Shown here in pieces: positions 25,454 through 33,796 of a stretch of DNA of 64,000 nucleotides. Within the stretch, counting starts at the first letter, position 1. Each line of letters starts with the position of its first letter. Location: contig NZ_JAFBBV010000001.1 of assembly GCF_016907365.1 (NCBI RefSeq), positions 744,001 to 808,000 of the forward strand. Direction: 5' to 3'. A program made the translations under genes and the position numbers. Origin of the DNA: Oerskovia paurometabola. Lineage in GTDB: Bacteria; Actinomycetota; Actinomycetes; Actinomycetales; Cellulomonadaceae. The notes under the pieces are model-generated. The model did not search any database. It was not told the DNA's origin and saw only the letters and a list, made by a program, of their open reading frames with translations.

Positions 25454-26218
25454 ATGACGCACGAACGACAGGACCTGCGGAACATCAACGTGGGGCGCGG
25501 CACCGGCTTCACGGTGGCCCTGTTCGTCCGCGACCGTCTGGCGCTGCCCGTGGCTGACGACGTCCCGGCGCTGGTCCCCCGCCTCGCCGTCGAGGCCCTG
25601 CCGGGCGACGAGGCCGCGGCGCTCGCGGACGGGTGGCGCGCGTGGTGGGACCGATTGACCGAGGTGCCCACCGGGCGCGACGTCAGGCCCGCGTCGGAGA
25701 GGCTGGCGACGGTGGTCGACGCCCTCGTGGACGAGGCCCGGTCGTGGGCCGAGCAGATGGTGCGACCGAACTTCTTCTTCTCGGAGGCCGATCTTCCCCC
25801 TGGCTACGTCCCGGAGCCGATCGGCGACCCGGACGTCCCGGTGGTCTACGACGTCGAGCTCGTTCCCGTGGGCGGCGCGTGGCACCGGGACCTCGGCCCG
25901 CACCGGATGCTCGTGAGCGTCGAGACGTGGGAGGACCCGGCGGCGATGGACACGCTCCTGAGACCGCGGATCGAGCGGCTGCAGAGCCGGGTCAGCGCTG
26001 CACCGCAGAGGGCCAATCAGGTGTGGCACATGACGGTCGACGGTCAGGCCTTCACGGTCGTCGACAGGCCCCACGACCCGGGGGTGTACGACTTCTCCTG
26101 GACGAACGGTCCGATCGATGGCTACGGGTTCACGATCGCGACGTCGACCCGGCAGCCCTTGGGCGAGGACGTGCTGCGCAAGGAGATCCGAGGCTTCGTC
26201 GAGGGCTACGAGCCCTGA
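25454..26218 (+). CDS. Uncharacterised 254-residue protein
   Basis: I do not recognise this gene. The protein is soluble, without signal peptide or membrane helix, Trp-rich (WRAWWDRL near residue 60) and acidic. The second half contains GVYDFSWTNGPIDGYGFTIATS. Codon use and GC content match the region and GAGGTGAGCG precedes the ATG, so it is very likely real. It is divergent from the ABC operon and separated from the reductase gene by about 140 bases. Confidence 0.6.
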   Translation: MTHERQDLRNINVGRGTGFTVALFVRDRLALPVADDVPALVPRLAVEALPGDEAAALADGWRAWWDRLTEVPTGRDVRPASERLATVVDALVDEARSWAEQMVRPNFFFSEADLPPGYVPEPIGDPDVPVVYDVELVPVGGAWHRDLGPHRMLVSVETWEDPAAMDTLLRPRIERLQSRVSAAPQRANQVWHMTVDGQAFTVVDRPHDPGVYDFSWTNGPIDGYGFTIATSTRQPLGEDVLRKEIRGFVEGYEP

Positions 26219-26355
26219 CAGTCCAGGGGCTTCCCCGCCGCCTCCACCGTGCACCTTGACCTCAACCGTGGTTGAGGACGTACCGTCGAAGCGTGCGGCT
26301 GCCGACCCCGGCGTGGACCGCACCTCCCCTCCTCGACCGGAAGGCGTTCTTTCCT

Positions 26356-27777
26356 GTGAGCAGCTCTCGTCCGTTGCGTGTCGCCATTGTTGGCGCTGGT
26401 CCTGCTGGTATCTATGCGGCGGACATTCTGTCGAAGACGGGCGTCGAGGTGAGTATCGACTTGTTCGAGCGTCTTCCGGCGCCGTTCGGGTTGGTGCGGT
26501 ACGGGGTGGCGCCGGATCATCCGCGGATCAAGGCGATCATCGTGGCGTTGCACAAGGTGTTGGCCCGGGGTGATGTGCGCCTGCTCGCCAATGTGGAGTA
26601 CGGGGTGGATCTGAAGCTGGATGATCTGCGGCAGTTCTATGACGCGGTGATCTTCTCGACGGGTTCGATCCGGGATGCGGCGTTGGCGATCGAGGGGATC
26701 GATCTGCCGGGGTCGTTCGGTGCGGCGGATTTCGTGTCGTGGTACGACGGGCATCCGGATGTGGCGCGCACGTGGCCGTTGGAGGCCGAGCAGGTCGCGG
26801 TGCTGGGGGCGGGGAACGTGGCGCTGGACGTGGCGCGGGTGCTGGCCAAGCATGCGGACGACTTGTTGCCCACGGAGATCCCGGAGAACGTGTACCAGGG
26901 GTTGAAGGAGTCGCCGGTGACGGACGTGCACGTGTTCGCGCGTCGTGGTCCGGCGCAGGCGAAGTTCTCCCCGTTGGAGCTGCGTGAGCTGGGGCACGTG
27001 CCGGATGTGGACGTGATCGTGTATCCGGAGGACTTCGAGTTCGACGAGGGGTCGATGGCCGCGATCAATTCCTCGAACCAGACCAAGCAGGTCGTCAAGA
27101 CGTTGACGGACTGGACGCTCAAGGACCCGTCGCAGTTCACGGCTTCGCGGCGGTTGCACCTGCATTTCTTGCATGCGCCGGTCGCGGTGCTGGGCGAGGG
27201 CAGGGTCGAGGGGTTGCGTACCGAGCGGACCCGGTTGAACGGGGACGGGACGGTCAGCGGGACGGGGGAGTTCTTCGAGTGGCCGGTGCAGGCGGTGTAT
27301 CGGGCGGTGGGGTACTTCGGGTCGCCGTTGCCCGAGATCCCGTTCGACGACCTCAAGGGTGTGATTCCCAACCGTGAGGGTCGGGTCATCGACATCGATG
27401 GTGCGCAGATCCCGGGGGTGTATGCCACGGGGTGGATCAAGCGTGGCCCGGTCGGGCTGATCGGGCACACCAAGTCCGACGCGTCCGAGACCGTCCGCCA
27501 CCTCGTCGAGGACCTCGCCGACTCCCGCACGGCCGCCCACCCCGAGCCGGAGAGCGTCGTCGAGTTCCTGACCGAGCGCGGCGTCGACCTCGTCCAGTGG
27601 GCCGACTGGGAGGTCCTGGACGCCCACGAGCGCACCCTCGGGGAGCCGCACGGGCGCGAGCGTATCAAGGTCGTGCCCCGCGAGGACATGATCCGCATCG
27701 CCCGCCGCCAGACCGAGGAAGCCACCAGCACCGTGGCGGCCACCAGCACCGAGGCGGCCGGCGACTCTCAGGCCTGA
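26356..27777 (+). CDS. FprA-type ferredoxin-NADP+ reductase
   Basis: This is a 473-residue adrenodoxin-reductase-like flavoprotein transferring electrons between NADPH and ferredoxin, for example to supply P450s. The FAD motif is VAIVGAGPAGIYAADIL at residues 8-24, followed by LFERLPAPFGLVRYGVAPDHPRIK. The NADP motif is VAVLGAGNVALDVARVL near residue 152 with FARRGPAQAKFS, and the C-terminal FAD contact is YATGWIKRGPVGLIGHTKSD. The GTG start follows a GGAAGG site. Up to about position 27480 codon choice differs from all neighbours (many TTG, GAT, GGT, GTT codons); afterwards it reverts to GC-ending codons. The last 30 residues are a Thr/Ala-rich tail. Its 3' end overlaps the convergent next gene by 10 bases. 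Confidence 0.92.
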   Translation: MSSSRPLRVAIVGAGPAGIYAADILSKTGVEVSIDLFERLPAPFGLVRYGVAPDHPRIKAIIVALHKVLARGDVRLLANVEYGVDLKLDDLRQFYDAVIFSTGSIRDAALAIEGIDLPGSFGAADFVSWYDGHPDVARTWPLEAEQVAVLGAGNVALDVARVLAKHADDLLPTEIPENVYQGLKESPVTDVHVFARRGPAQAKFSPLELRELGHVPDVDVIVYPEDFEFDEGSMAAINSSNQTKQVVKTLTDWTLKDPSQFTASRRLHLHFLHAPVAVLGEGRVEGLRTERTRLNGDGTVSGTGEFFEWPVQAVYRAVGYFGSPLPEIPFDDLKGVIPNREGRVIDIDGAQIPGVYATGWIKRGPVGLIGHTKSDASETVRHLVEDLADSRTAAHPEPESVVEFLTERGVDLVQWADWEVLDAHERTLGEPHGRERIKVVPREDMIRIARRQTEEATSTVAATSTEAAGDSQA

Positions 27778-28355
27778 CGTCCGGCCAGGGCGAGCAGCCT
27801 CGTGAGGTCGGGTGCGTCGTCGGGCACGGGGAGCGGGCCCGCGAACAGACGGCTCGCCGCGAACATGCCCTTGCGACGCTGGGCGTAGCCCAGGACGAAC
27901 GACACGAGCTGCGGGCCGAGGTCCGCGTCGAGGCCGATGCCCTGCGCGAGGTCCCACGCGTGGACCGTGAGGTCGAACGTCATCTGGTGCGCGTACTCGG
28001 TCGCCGGGGCGTCGCCGTACGACAGGTGCACCGCACGGTCCAGGGCGCCGGGGGCCAGGAACGCCTCGCGCGACTGGGTCGACGCGTCGATCCACGCGTC
28101 GACCGGGTCGTCCCCCAGGACGTCGCCGTCGAAGACCGTGCCGACGTCGGCGACCGTCCGGCCCGCGAGCAGCTCGGGAGCCCAGAGCTGCTCGGAGACC
28201 AGGTGGTTGACGAGGTCGTGGACGCTCCACTCGTCGTCGGGCGTGGGCAGGTCCCACTGGTCGTCCTGGACCCGCCGGACCAGGTGGTCGAACGCCCCGA
28301 TGGCGTCGCCGTGCGCCGCCAGGAGGTGCTCGTGCGACGAGACCGCGGTGCTCAC
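27768..28355 (-). CDS. TIGR03086-family (DinB/maleylpyruvate-isomerase-like) metal-binding protein
   Basis: This is a 195-residue four-helix-bundle protein. WSVHDLVNHLVSEQ (about residues 43-56) and FDLTVHAWDLAQGIG (about 123-137) give the conserved His residues of the mycothiol-dependent maleylpyruvate isomerase/DinB fold, as in TIGR03086. Such proteins may bind zinc and use mycothiol, consistent with the mycothiol-synthase gene elsewhere in this window. GTG 28355 overlaps the stop of the VOC gene, so the two are co-translated. The actual reaction is unknown. Confidence 0.8.
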   Translation of the reverse strand: MSTAVSSHEHLLAAHGDAIGAFDHLVRRVQDDQWDLPTPDDEWSVHDLVNHLVSEQLWAPELLAGRTVADVGTVFDGDVLGDDPVDAWIDASTQSREAFLAPGALDRAVHLSYGDAPATEYAHQMTFDLTVHAWDLAQGIGLDADLGPQLVSFVLGYAQRRKGMFAASRLFAGPLPVPDDAPDLTRLLALAGRQA

Positions 28356-28726
28356 GGGTTGCTCAGGATCGCGAGGACGTTGCGCGCCGGGTCCTTGAAC
28401 CAGGCGATCGCCGGTCCCTCGGGACCGCGGGCGATGCCCTTGGCATCTTGGTCGAACCCGACGTAGCGCTCGAACTCGACGCCCTTCGCGATGAGCTCGT
28501 CGACCGCGGCCTCGACGTCGTCGACCCCGAAGTTGAGCACCGTGAACGATGCCGCGACGTGGTTCTTCTTGGGGTAGACGAACACGTGCCCGCCCGACCC
28601 GAGGCGCAGGTCGAGGCCCATGGGGGTCTGGTCGACCTCGACGCCCACGACGTCGGCGTAGAACGCCCGCGCGGCGTCCAGGTCGTTCACCGAGAAGCTG
28701 CTGAATGCGTTCGTCGTCGAGACCAT
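28352..28726 (-). CDS. VOC-family (glyoxalase/bleomycin-resistance-like) protein
   Basis: This 124-residue vicinal-oxygen-chelate domain has NAFSSFSVNDLDAARAFYADVVG at the start, GGHVFVYPKKNH in the middle and a C-terminal AIAWFKDPARNVLAIL with the usual DPxGN-like turn. ATG 28726 has an AAGGAG site. It forms a two-gene operon with the TIGR03086 protein, a pairing that suggests thiol-linked small-molecule chemistry or resistance. The substrate cannot be read from sequence. Confidence 0.85.
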   Translation of the reverse strand: MVSTTNAFSSFSVNDLDAARAFYADVVGVEVDQTPMGLDLRLGSGGHVFVYPKKNHVAASFTVLNFGVDDVEAAVDELIAKGVEFERYVGFDQDAKGIARGPEGPAIAWFKDPARNVLAILSNP

Positions 28727-28863
28727 CGGGTGCTCCTTGTCCACGGCAGATCCACAGGGGGTGGCGTCGTCGGCGCCACTTCCACGATGGCACGGAACGC
28801 CGACGGTGACGAGGGGAGGCGTCCCGCTTGCGATGGACCCCGTCGGCGAGCGAAGGTACGCGG

Positions 28864-30474
28864 GTGCCTTCAGCCCCGCTCGTCCGTCATGTCCTCTTCC
28901 CGGGGCGCCACCACCTCGTGACCCGCTTCCAGGTCGACTACCTGCGGGCGCTGCGCGCCGGGCTGGTGAGCGACCTCGACGGCGTCCCCGTCCGCTGCTC
29001 CCCGGACGCGGTGGTCGTGTGGGCCGTGACGTCCGCGAACCACGCGGGCACGCGCCGCAACCCGGTCCCGGGGCACCGGCGCGAGGCGCTCATCGAGCAC
29101 GTGACGGCGGTCGAGCACCTGCCGAGCCTCGTGGTCCCGGTGCCGGACGTGGCGCCGCACCCGCGGTTCGCGCACCTCGTGGCGACCACGGTCGAGACGG
29201 CGACCGGTCACGCCGTGACGCTCGACCCGCACGACACGGTCGTGGCCTGCTCGACCCCGGAGGTCATCGCGGCCTACCAGGAGCTCGGGTACCGCGTCGT
29301 GGGTGTCGAGCTCGACGCGACCGACGCCCAGGGCGACGGCCCGGCCCGCCCGTGGGACGCCGTCGGGCGCCTGGCTGCGGGCGACCCGACGTGGACCGAC
29401 GTCGCGCACCCCGTCGTGCCGGGCTTCTTCCGGCGCTACGGGCTCGAGGCGCAGATCGCCCAGGTCTTCGCCGACCCCGTCGTCTCGGGCGACGGCGACC
29501 TGACCGCGACGCGCGACTACCGGACGTACGCCGCGGCGTTCGAGGACGCCTCGCGCCGCAAGTGGGAGCAGGTGCGCCCGTACGTGCTCCCCGGGCGGAT
29601 CGTCGACATCGGGTGCGCGACGGGCGGCCTGCTCGAGCTCGTCGCGGCCGAGCCGCGCCTGCACGAGTCGGACCTGTTCGGGGTCGACGTCGCACGCCAC
29701 CTCGTGGCCGAGGCCGAGCACAAGAAGACGCAGGGCGTGTTCGCGAACCCCAACGTGTGGTTCGTGCAGGCCAACATCCTGCGCGGTGAGGTCATGCCCG
29801 AGCGCAGCGTCGACACGACCGTCACGATCGCGCTCACGCACGAGATCTCCTCGTACGGCGAGGGCGTCCCCGACGTCGGACGGTTCGCCCAGCGCACGTT
29901 CGTCCACACCCGCCCGGGTGGGGTGTGGATCAACAGCGACGTGTGCGGTCCGGCGGACGGCGACCGCGTGGTGCACCTGACCCTCCGGGACGACGACGGC
30001 GCGCGCCCGGGCGTCGTGACGGACCTCGACGCGTGGGCGCGGCCCGACGTCGCCGCGCACGTCCGCGGGCTGTCGACGGCCTCGCGCATGCGCCAGTTCG
30101 CGCACGACTTCCCGCGCCTGTCCGGTGCGTCGTTCGCGGTCGAGGAGGTCGCGCCCGCGACGTTCCGGCTCACGCTGCGCGACGCCATGGAGTTCCTCAC
30201 GACCAAGGACTACGCCGACAACTGGCTGTCCGAGTGCCACGAGCGGTTCTGCGACCTGGACGGCGACGCGTGGGCCGACCTGCTGGCGGGGGCCGGCTTC
30301 GAGCTGGGGCCCGAGAGCGGTGCGTGGCGCAACGAGTGGCTCGTCGAGCACTCGTTCGCGCCCGTGGCGACGCTGACGGACGCCGCGACGGGCGAGACGG
30401 TCGAGTGGCCCGACACGCACGTGCTGACGGTCGCGCGCCGGCCCGTGCTGGACGCGGCCCGTGGCCGGGGGTAG
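28864..30474 (+). CDS. Methyltransferase with an N-terminal nucleotidyltransferase-like domain
   Basis: The product has 536 residues. Residues 8-150 look like an NMN-adenylyltransferase-type nucleotidyltransferase: FPGRHHLVTRFQVDYLRAL in place of the GxFxPxHxGH motif, then AVTSANHAGTRRNPVPGHRREALIEH, VPVPDVAPHPRF and ACSTPEVIAAYQELGYRV. After a linker, residues 240-460 form a class I SAM-dependent methyltransferase with motif I GRIVDIGCATGGLLEL (245-260) and EVMPERSVDTTVTIALTHEI. The N-terminal motif is degenerate, so catalysis there is uncertain. GTG 28864 is the inferred start. The stop overlaps the GH2 gene start. The substrate is unknown. Confidence 0.65.
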   Translation: MPSAPLVRHVLFPGRHHLVTRFQVDYLRALRAGLVSDLDGVPVRCSPDAVVVWAVTSANHAGTRRNPVPGHRREALIEHVTAVEHLPSLVVPVPDVAPHPRFAHLVATTVETATGHAVTLDPHDTVVACSTPEVIAAYQELGYRVVGVELDATDAQGDGPARPWDAVGRLAAGDPTWTDVAHPVVPGFFRRYGLEAQIAQVFADPVVSGDGDLTATRDYRTYAAAFEDASRRKWEQVRPYVLPGRIVDIGCATGGLLELVAAEPRLHESDLFGVDVARHLVAEAEHKKTQGVFANPNVWFVQANILRGEVMPERSVDTTVTIALTHEISSYGEGVPDVGRFAQRTFVHTRPGGVWINSDVCGPADGDRVVHLTLRDDDGARPGVVTDLDAWARPDVAAHVRGLSTASRMRQFAHDFPRLSGASFAVEEVAPATFRLTLRDAMEFLTTKDYADNWLSECHERFCDLDGDAWADLLAGAGFELGPESGAWRNEWLVEHSFAPVATLTDAATGETVEWPDTHVLTVARRPVLDAARGRG

Positions 30475-32296
30475 CGGCGGGGGCGCGACCCTGCCCACGC
30501 GCTGGACCGCCACGCTCGACCGTGCCGCGCCGCTGCCCGAGTACCCGCGCCCGCAGCTCGCCCGCGACAGCTACCTGAACCTCAACGGGGTCTGGGAGTA
30601 CGCCGTCACGGCGCAGTGTCCCGGTCCGGTGGGCTCGCTGGGCGGCACCGCGCCCGAGGTGTTCGACGGCGAGATCGTCGTGCCGTTCTCACCCGAGTCG
30701 CCGCTGTCCGGGGTGGGGCGCCAGGTCCAGCCCGACGAGGCGCTCTGGTACCGCCGCGACCTGTCGCTCCCGGACGGGTTCGTGCCCGGCGGCGGCCGCG
30801 TCCTGCTGCACTTCGGCGCGGTCGACCAGTCGTGCCGCGTCCTGGTCGACGGCGTCGAGGTGGGGCGGCACACCGGCGGCTACCTGCCGTTCGCGTGCGA
30901 CGTCACGGACGCCCTCGCCGGTGCGCCCGGCGAGGCGCACGAGCTCCTCGTAGAGGTCACCGACGTCAGCGACACCAGCTTCCACGCGCGCGGCAAGCAG
31001 AACCTCGCGCGGGGCGGCATCTGGTACACGGCGCAGTCGGGCATCTGGCAGACGGTGTGGGTCGAGGCCGTGCCCGCCCTGCACGTCGCCCGGCTCACGC
31101 TCGTGCCCGACCTCCCGGGCAGCCGCCTCGACGTGACCGTCCACGCGGGCGAGGGGTCCGCGGGGGCGAGCGGCGCCGTCGGGCAGGACGCGCCCGTGGC
31201 GTGCATCCAGGTGCACGACGGCGCCACGCTCGTCGCGCAGGTCGACGCGCCCGTGGGCGTGGTCGCCCGCGTCCCCGTGCCCGACCCGCACCTGTGGACG
31301 CCCGAGGACCCGCACCTGTACGACGTGACCGTGACCCTCGGCGACGACGAGGTGCACAGCTACGCGGGGCTCCGGTCGTTCGGCGTCGGACCCGACGCGC
31401 AGGGGGTGCCGCGCCTGCTGCTCAACGGCGAGCCGTACTTCCACGCCGGGGTCCTGGACCAGGGGTACTGGTCCGACGGGCTGCTCACCGCGCCGTCGGA
31501 CGAGGCCATGGTCCACGACATCGCGACCATGAAGGACCTCGGGTTCACGATGCTGCGCAAGCACATCAAGATCGAGCCCCTGCGCTGGTACCACCACTGC
31601 GACCGGCTCGGGATGCTCGTGTGGCAGGACATGGTCAACGGGGGCGGCCCGTACCGTCCCGCGGTCGTCAAGGCGCCCGTGCTCCTGCCGCTGCGCCTGA
31701 GCGACCGGTTCCACGCCCTGTTCGGCCGGGGCGACGCCGAGGGGCGCGAGGAGTTCCTCCGCGAGGTCGACGCGACGGTCGAGCACCTGCGCGACGTCGT
31801 GAGCCTCGCGGTCTGGGTGCCGTTCAACGAGGCCTGGGGTCAGTTCGACGCGGTCAAGGTCGCGGCCCGCGTCAAGGCTCTCGACCCCACGCGGTCGGTG
31901 GACCACGCGAGCGGCTGGCACGACCAGGGCGCAGGGAACCTGCGGAGCCTGCACGTGTACTTCAAGCCGTTCCGCGTGCCGTCGCGGCGTGACCGGCGGG
32001 CGCTCGTGCTCTCCGAGTACGGCGGCTACAGCCTGCGGGTCGAGGGGCACGTCGCCGGGGAGAAGGACTTCGGGTACGCGACGTACGCCGACCCAGGCGC
32101 GCTCGGCGCCGCGTTCGAGGCGCTGCACCGCGAGCAGGTCGTGCCCGCGATCGCCCGCGGACTGTCCGCGACCGTCTACACCCAGCTCTCCGACGTCGAG
32201 GACGAGACCAACGGGCTGCTGACGTACGACCGGGAGGTCGCGAAGCTCCCTGCCGACCTGGTGCGGGCGGTCAACGCCGAGCTGCGGCTGGGCTGA
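30461..32296 (+). CDS. Glycoside hydrolase family 2 protein (beta-galactosidase/beta-glucuronidase-like)
   Basis: The product has 611 residues with the three-part GH2 layout. A sugar-binding jelly-roll comes first (YLNLNGVWEYAV; VVPFSPESPLSG; ALWYRRDLSLP; DGVEVGRHTGGYLPFACDVTD), then an immunoglobulin-like domain ending LRSFGV, then a TIM barrel. The acid-base glutamate is E457 in WVPFNEAWGQ and the probable nucleophile E519 in LSEYGGYS. There is no signal peptide, so the enzyme is cytoplasmic and would act on imported oligosaccharides. The GTG start lies inside the end of the methyltransferase gene (14-base overlap). The exact glycosidic specificity cannot be told. Confidence 0.88.
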   Translation: MAGGSGGGATLPTRWTATLDRAAPLPEYPRPQLARDSYLNLNGVWEYAVTAQCPGPVGSLGGTAPEVFDGEIVVPFSPESPLSGVGRQVQPDEALWYRRDLSLPDGFVPGGGRVLLHFGAVDQSCRVLVDGVEVGRHTGGYLPFACDVTDALAGAPGEAHELLVEVTDVSDTSFHARGKQNLARGGIWYTAQSGIWQTVWVEAVPALHVARLTLVPDLPGSRLDVTVHAGEGSAGASGAVGQDAPVACIQVHDGATLVAQVDAPVGVVARVPVPDPHLWTPEDPHLYDVTVTLGDDEVHSYAGLRSFGVGPDAQGVPRLLLNGEPYFHAGVLDQGYWSDGLLTAPSDEAMVHDIATMKDLGFTMLRKHIKIEPLRWYHHCDRLGMLVWQDMVNGGGPYRPAVVKAPVLLPLRLSDRFHALFGRGDAEGREEFLREVDATVEHLRDVVSLAVWVPFNEAWGQFDAVKVAARVKALDPTRSVDHASGWHDQGAGNLRSLHVYFKPFRVPSRRDRRALVLSEYGGYSLRVEGHVAGEKDFGYATYADPGALGAAFEALHREQVVPAIARGLSATVYTQLSDVEDETNGLLTYDREVAKLPADLVRAVNAELRLG

Positions 32297-32302
32297 GCCC
32301 GG

Positions 32303-32986
32303 TCAGCCCGCCGCGTCCGGGAGCGGCTGCGGGCACTCGCCACCGGGCGAGGTCGCCAGCTCGAAGTGCCACATCTCGTTGGCGAACGTCTGGCACAGGC
32401 CGTAGCGCGCACCCTTGCGGATCGTCCAGTCGGCGCCGTCGGTCGGACCGATGTCGACGGCCTGGCCGGAGACGTGCTCCGACGTCTCGGGCGTCTTGAC
32501 GAACCTGCGGGCCTCGTCGAGCGAGCCGTAGCGGTCGACCGCCCGGTCGAGCAGGCTCTGCTGGTAGCCGGTGCTGCGCCACCCGGAGGTGACCCAGAAG
32601 TCGACGCCTGCGGCCCGGGCGTCCTGCGCGGCGGCCTGGAGCGCGGCGCGCAGGTCGTCGTCGAGGCCCGAGATCGCGGGGTGGGTCTCGTCGAACGGGT
32701 CGATCGTGTCGTCCTCCTGGCGCGGGTCGTCCTGCGCGGGGAGGTCCGACGTGCCGCCAGCAGCCACCTCCGAGGTCGACGCCTCGTCGCCGAACGTCTC
32801 CGTGACCACGGTCCGCAGGCCGCGGTCGGCGCTCGGCAGGAACGCCCATGCGAGGGCGACCAGGATCGCGGCGGCCGCGACGAGTGCGACGGTCCGTCGT
32901 CTTCTCGCGCGCCTGCGCGGGCCCCCTGCGGGAGCGACCGGGGGCGGTACGGGGGAGAAGGTCGTCGGTGGGTTGCGTGTTTCCAT
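32303..32986 (-). CDS. Membrane-anchored VanY-type D-alanyl-D-alanine carboxypeptidase
   Basis: This 227-residue protein has an Arg-rich stretch (RRRARRRR, about residues 24-31) followed by a signal-anchor helix (VALVAAAAILVALAWAFL). An acidic linker and an M15B catalytic domain follow, with VTSGWRSTGYQQ, zinc motif TSEHVSGQAVDIGP and EMWHFEL. It would remove the terminal D-Ala from peptidoglycan stem pentapeptides, lowering glycopeptide targets. It is divergent from a response regulator/histidine kinase pair 135 bases away, the arrangement of vanRS-linked vanY genes, so regulation by that pair is likely but unproven. Confidence 0.85.
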   Translation of the reverse strand: METRNPPTTFSPVPPPVAPAGGPRRRARRRRTVALVAAAAILVALAWAFLPSADRGLRTVVTETFGDEASTSEVAAGGTSDLPAQDDPRQEDDTIDPFDETHPAISGLDDDLRAALQAAAQDARAAGVDFWVTSGWRSTGYQQSLLDRAVDRYGSLDEARRFVKTPETSEHVSGQAVDIGPTDGADWTIRKGARYGLCQTFANEMWHFELATSPGGECPQPLPDAAG

Positions 32987-33121
32987 GCGGTCCACTGAAC
33001 CCAGGAGGATGTTGTGCGGACGTCTCACTTTTTGCAGACGTTTTCGACACCTCCTCGTTCCTAGACTGGCGGGGCAGGCCCGCCGTCGGAGGGGCCGGGC
33101 CGACGAGCGGGTGGAGGATCG

Positions 33122-33796
33122 ATGCGGGTGCTGGTCGTCGAGGACGAGCCGTTCCTGGCCGAGGCCGTGCAGACCGGGCTGCGGCGCGAGGCCGTCGCGG
33201 CCGACGTCGCGCTCGACGGAGAGCAGGCGCTCGAGAACCTGAGCCACACCGCGTACGACGTCGTGGTGCTCGACCGCGACCTGCCCGGGGTCCACGGCGA
33301 CGAGGTGTGCCGGTCGATCGTGGCCCGAGGCCTGCCGACCCGGGTCCTCATGCTCACCGCGGCGGGCACGCTCGACGACAAGACCCGTGGCTTCGGGATC
33401 GGCGCCGACGACTACCTGACCAAGCCGTTCCTGCTGCCCGAGCTGATCCTGCGCGTGCGGGCCCTGGGACGCCGCCCGGCCCCGCTCCCACCCGTGCTGG
33501 AGGCTGCCGGGGTGCGGCTGGACCCGTTCCGCCGGGAGGTGTACCGCGACGGTGAGCACGTGCGCCTGAGCCGCAAGCAGTTCGCGGTGCTGGAGGTCCT
33601 GCTGGCGGCCGACGGTGGCGTGGTGAGCACCGAGGACCTGCTCGAACGCGCGTGGGACGCGAACGCCGACCCCTTCACCAACGCCGTCAGGGTGACCGTC
33701 TCGACGCTCCGCAAGCGCCTGGGCGACCCCTGGGTCGTGCACACCGTGCCGGGCGTGGGCTACCGCGTCGGGGCGCCGAGCGTCGAGACGCAGTGA
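33122..33796 (+). CDS. OmpR/PhoB-family response regulator
   Basis: This is a 224-residue protein. The receiver domain has acidic pocket E7/D8, phospho-acceptor D51 (VVLDRDLPG) and Lys101 (YLTKPF). A winged-helix domain follows with LSRKQFAVLEVLLAADGGVVS and the recognition helix NAVRVTVSTLRKRLGD, then a wing VPGVGYRV. TAGACT around 33060 is a plausible -10 and GGAGGATCG precedes the ATG. The stop overlaps the kinase start (GTGA). The divergent VanY-type gene is the most likely target. Confidence 0.93.
   Translation: MRVLVVEDEPFLAEAVQTGLRREAVAADVALDGEQALENLSHTAYDVVVLDRDLPGVHGDEVCRSIVARGLPTRVLMLTAAGTLDDKTRGFGIGADDYLTKPFLLPELILRVRALGRRPAPLPPVLEAAGVRLDPFRREVYRDGEHVRLSRKQFAVLEVLLAADGGVVSTEDLLERAWDANADPFTNAVRVTVSTLRKRLGDPWVVHTVPGVGYRVGAPSVETQ

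Noticed and set aside
26637..27749. A 370-codon frame antisense to the ferredoxin reductase
   Set aside because: Its composition is typical of antisense frames and the sense gene is unequivocal; its openness follows from the odd codon use, not from coding.
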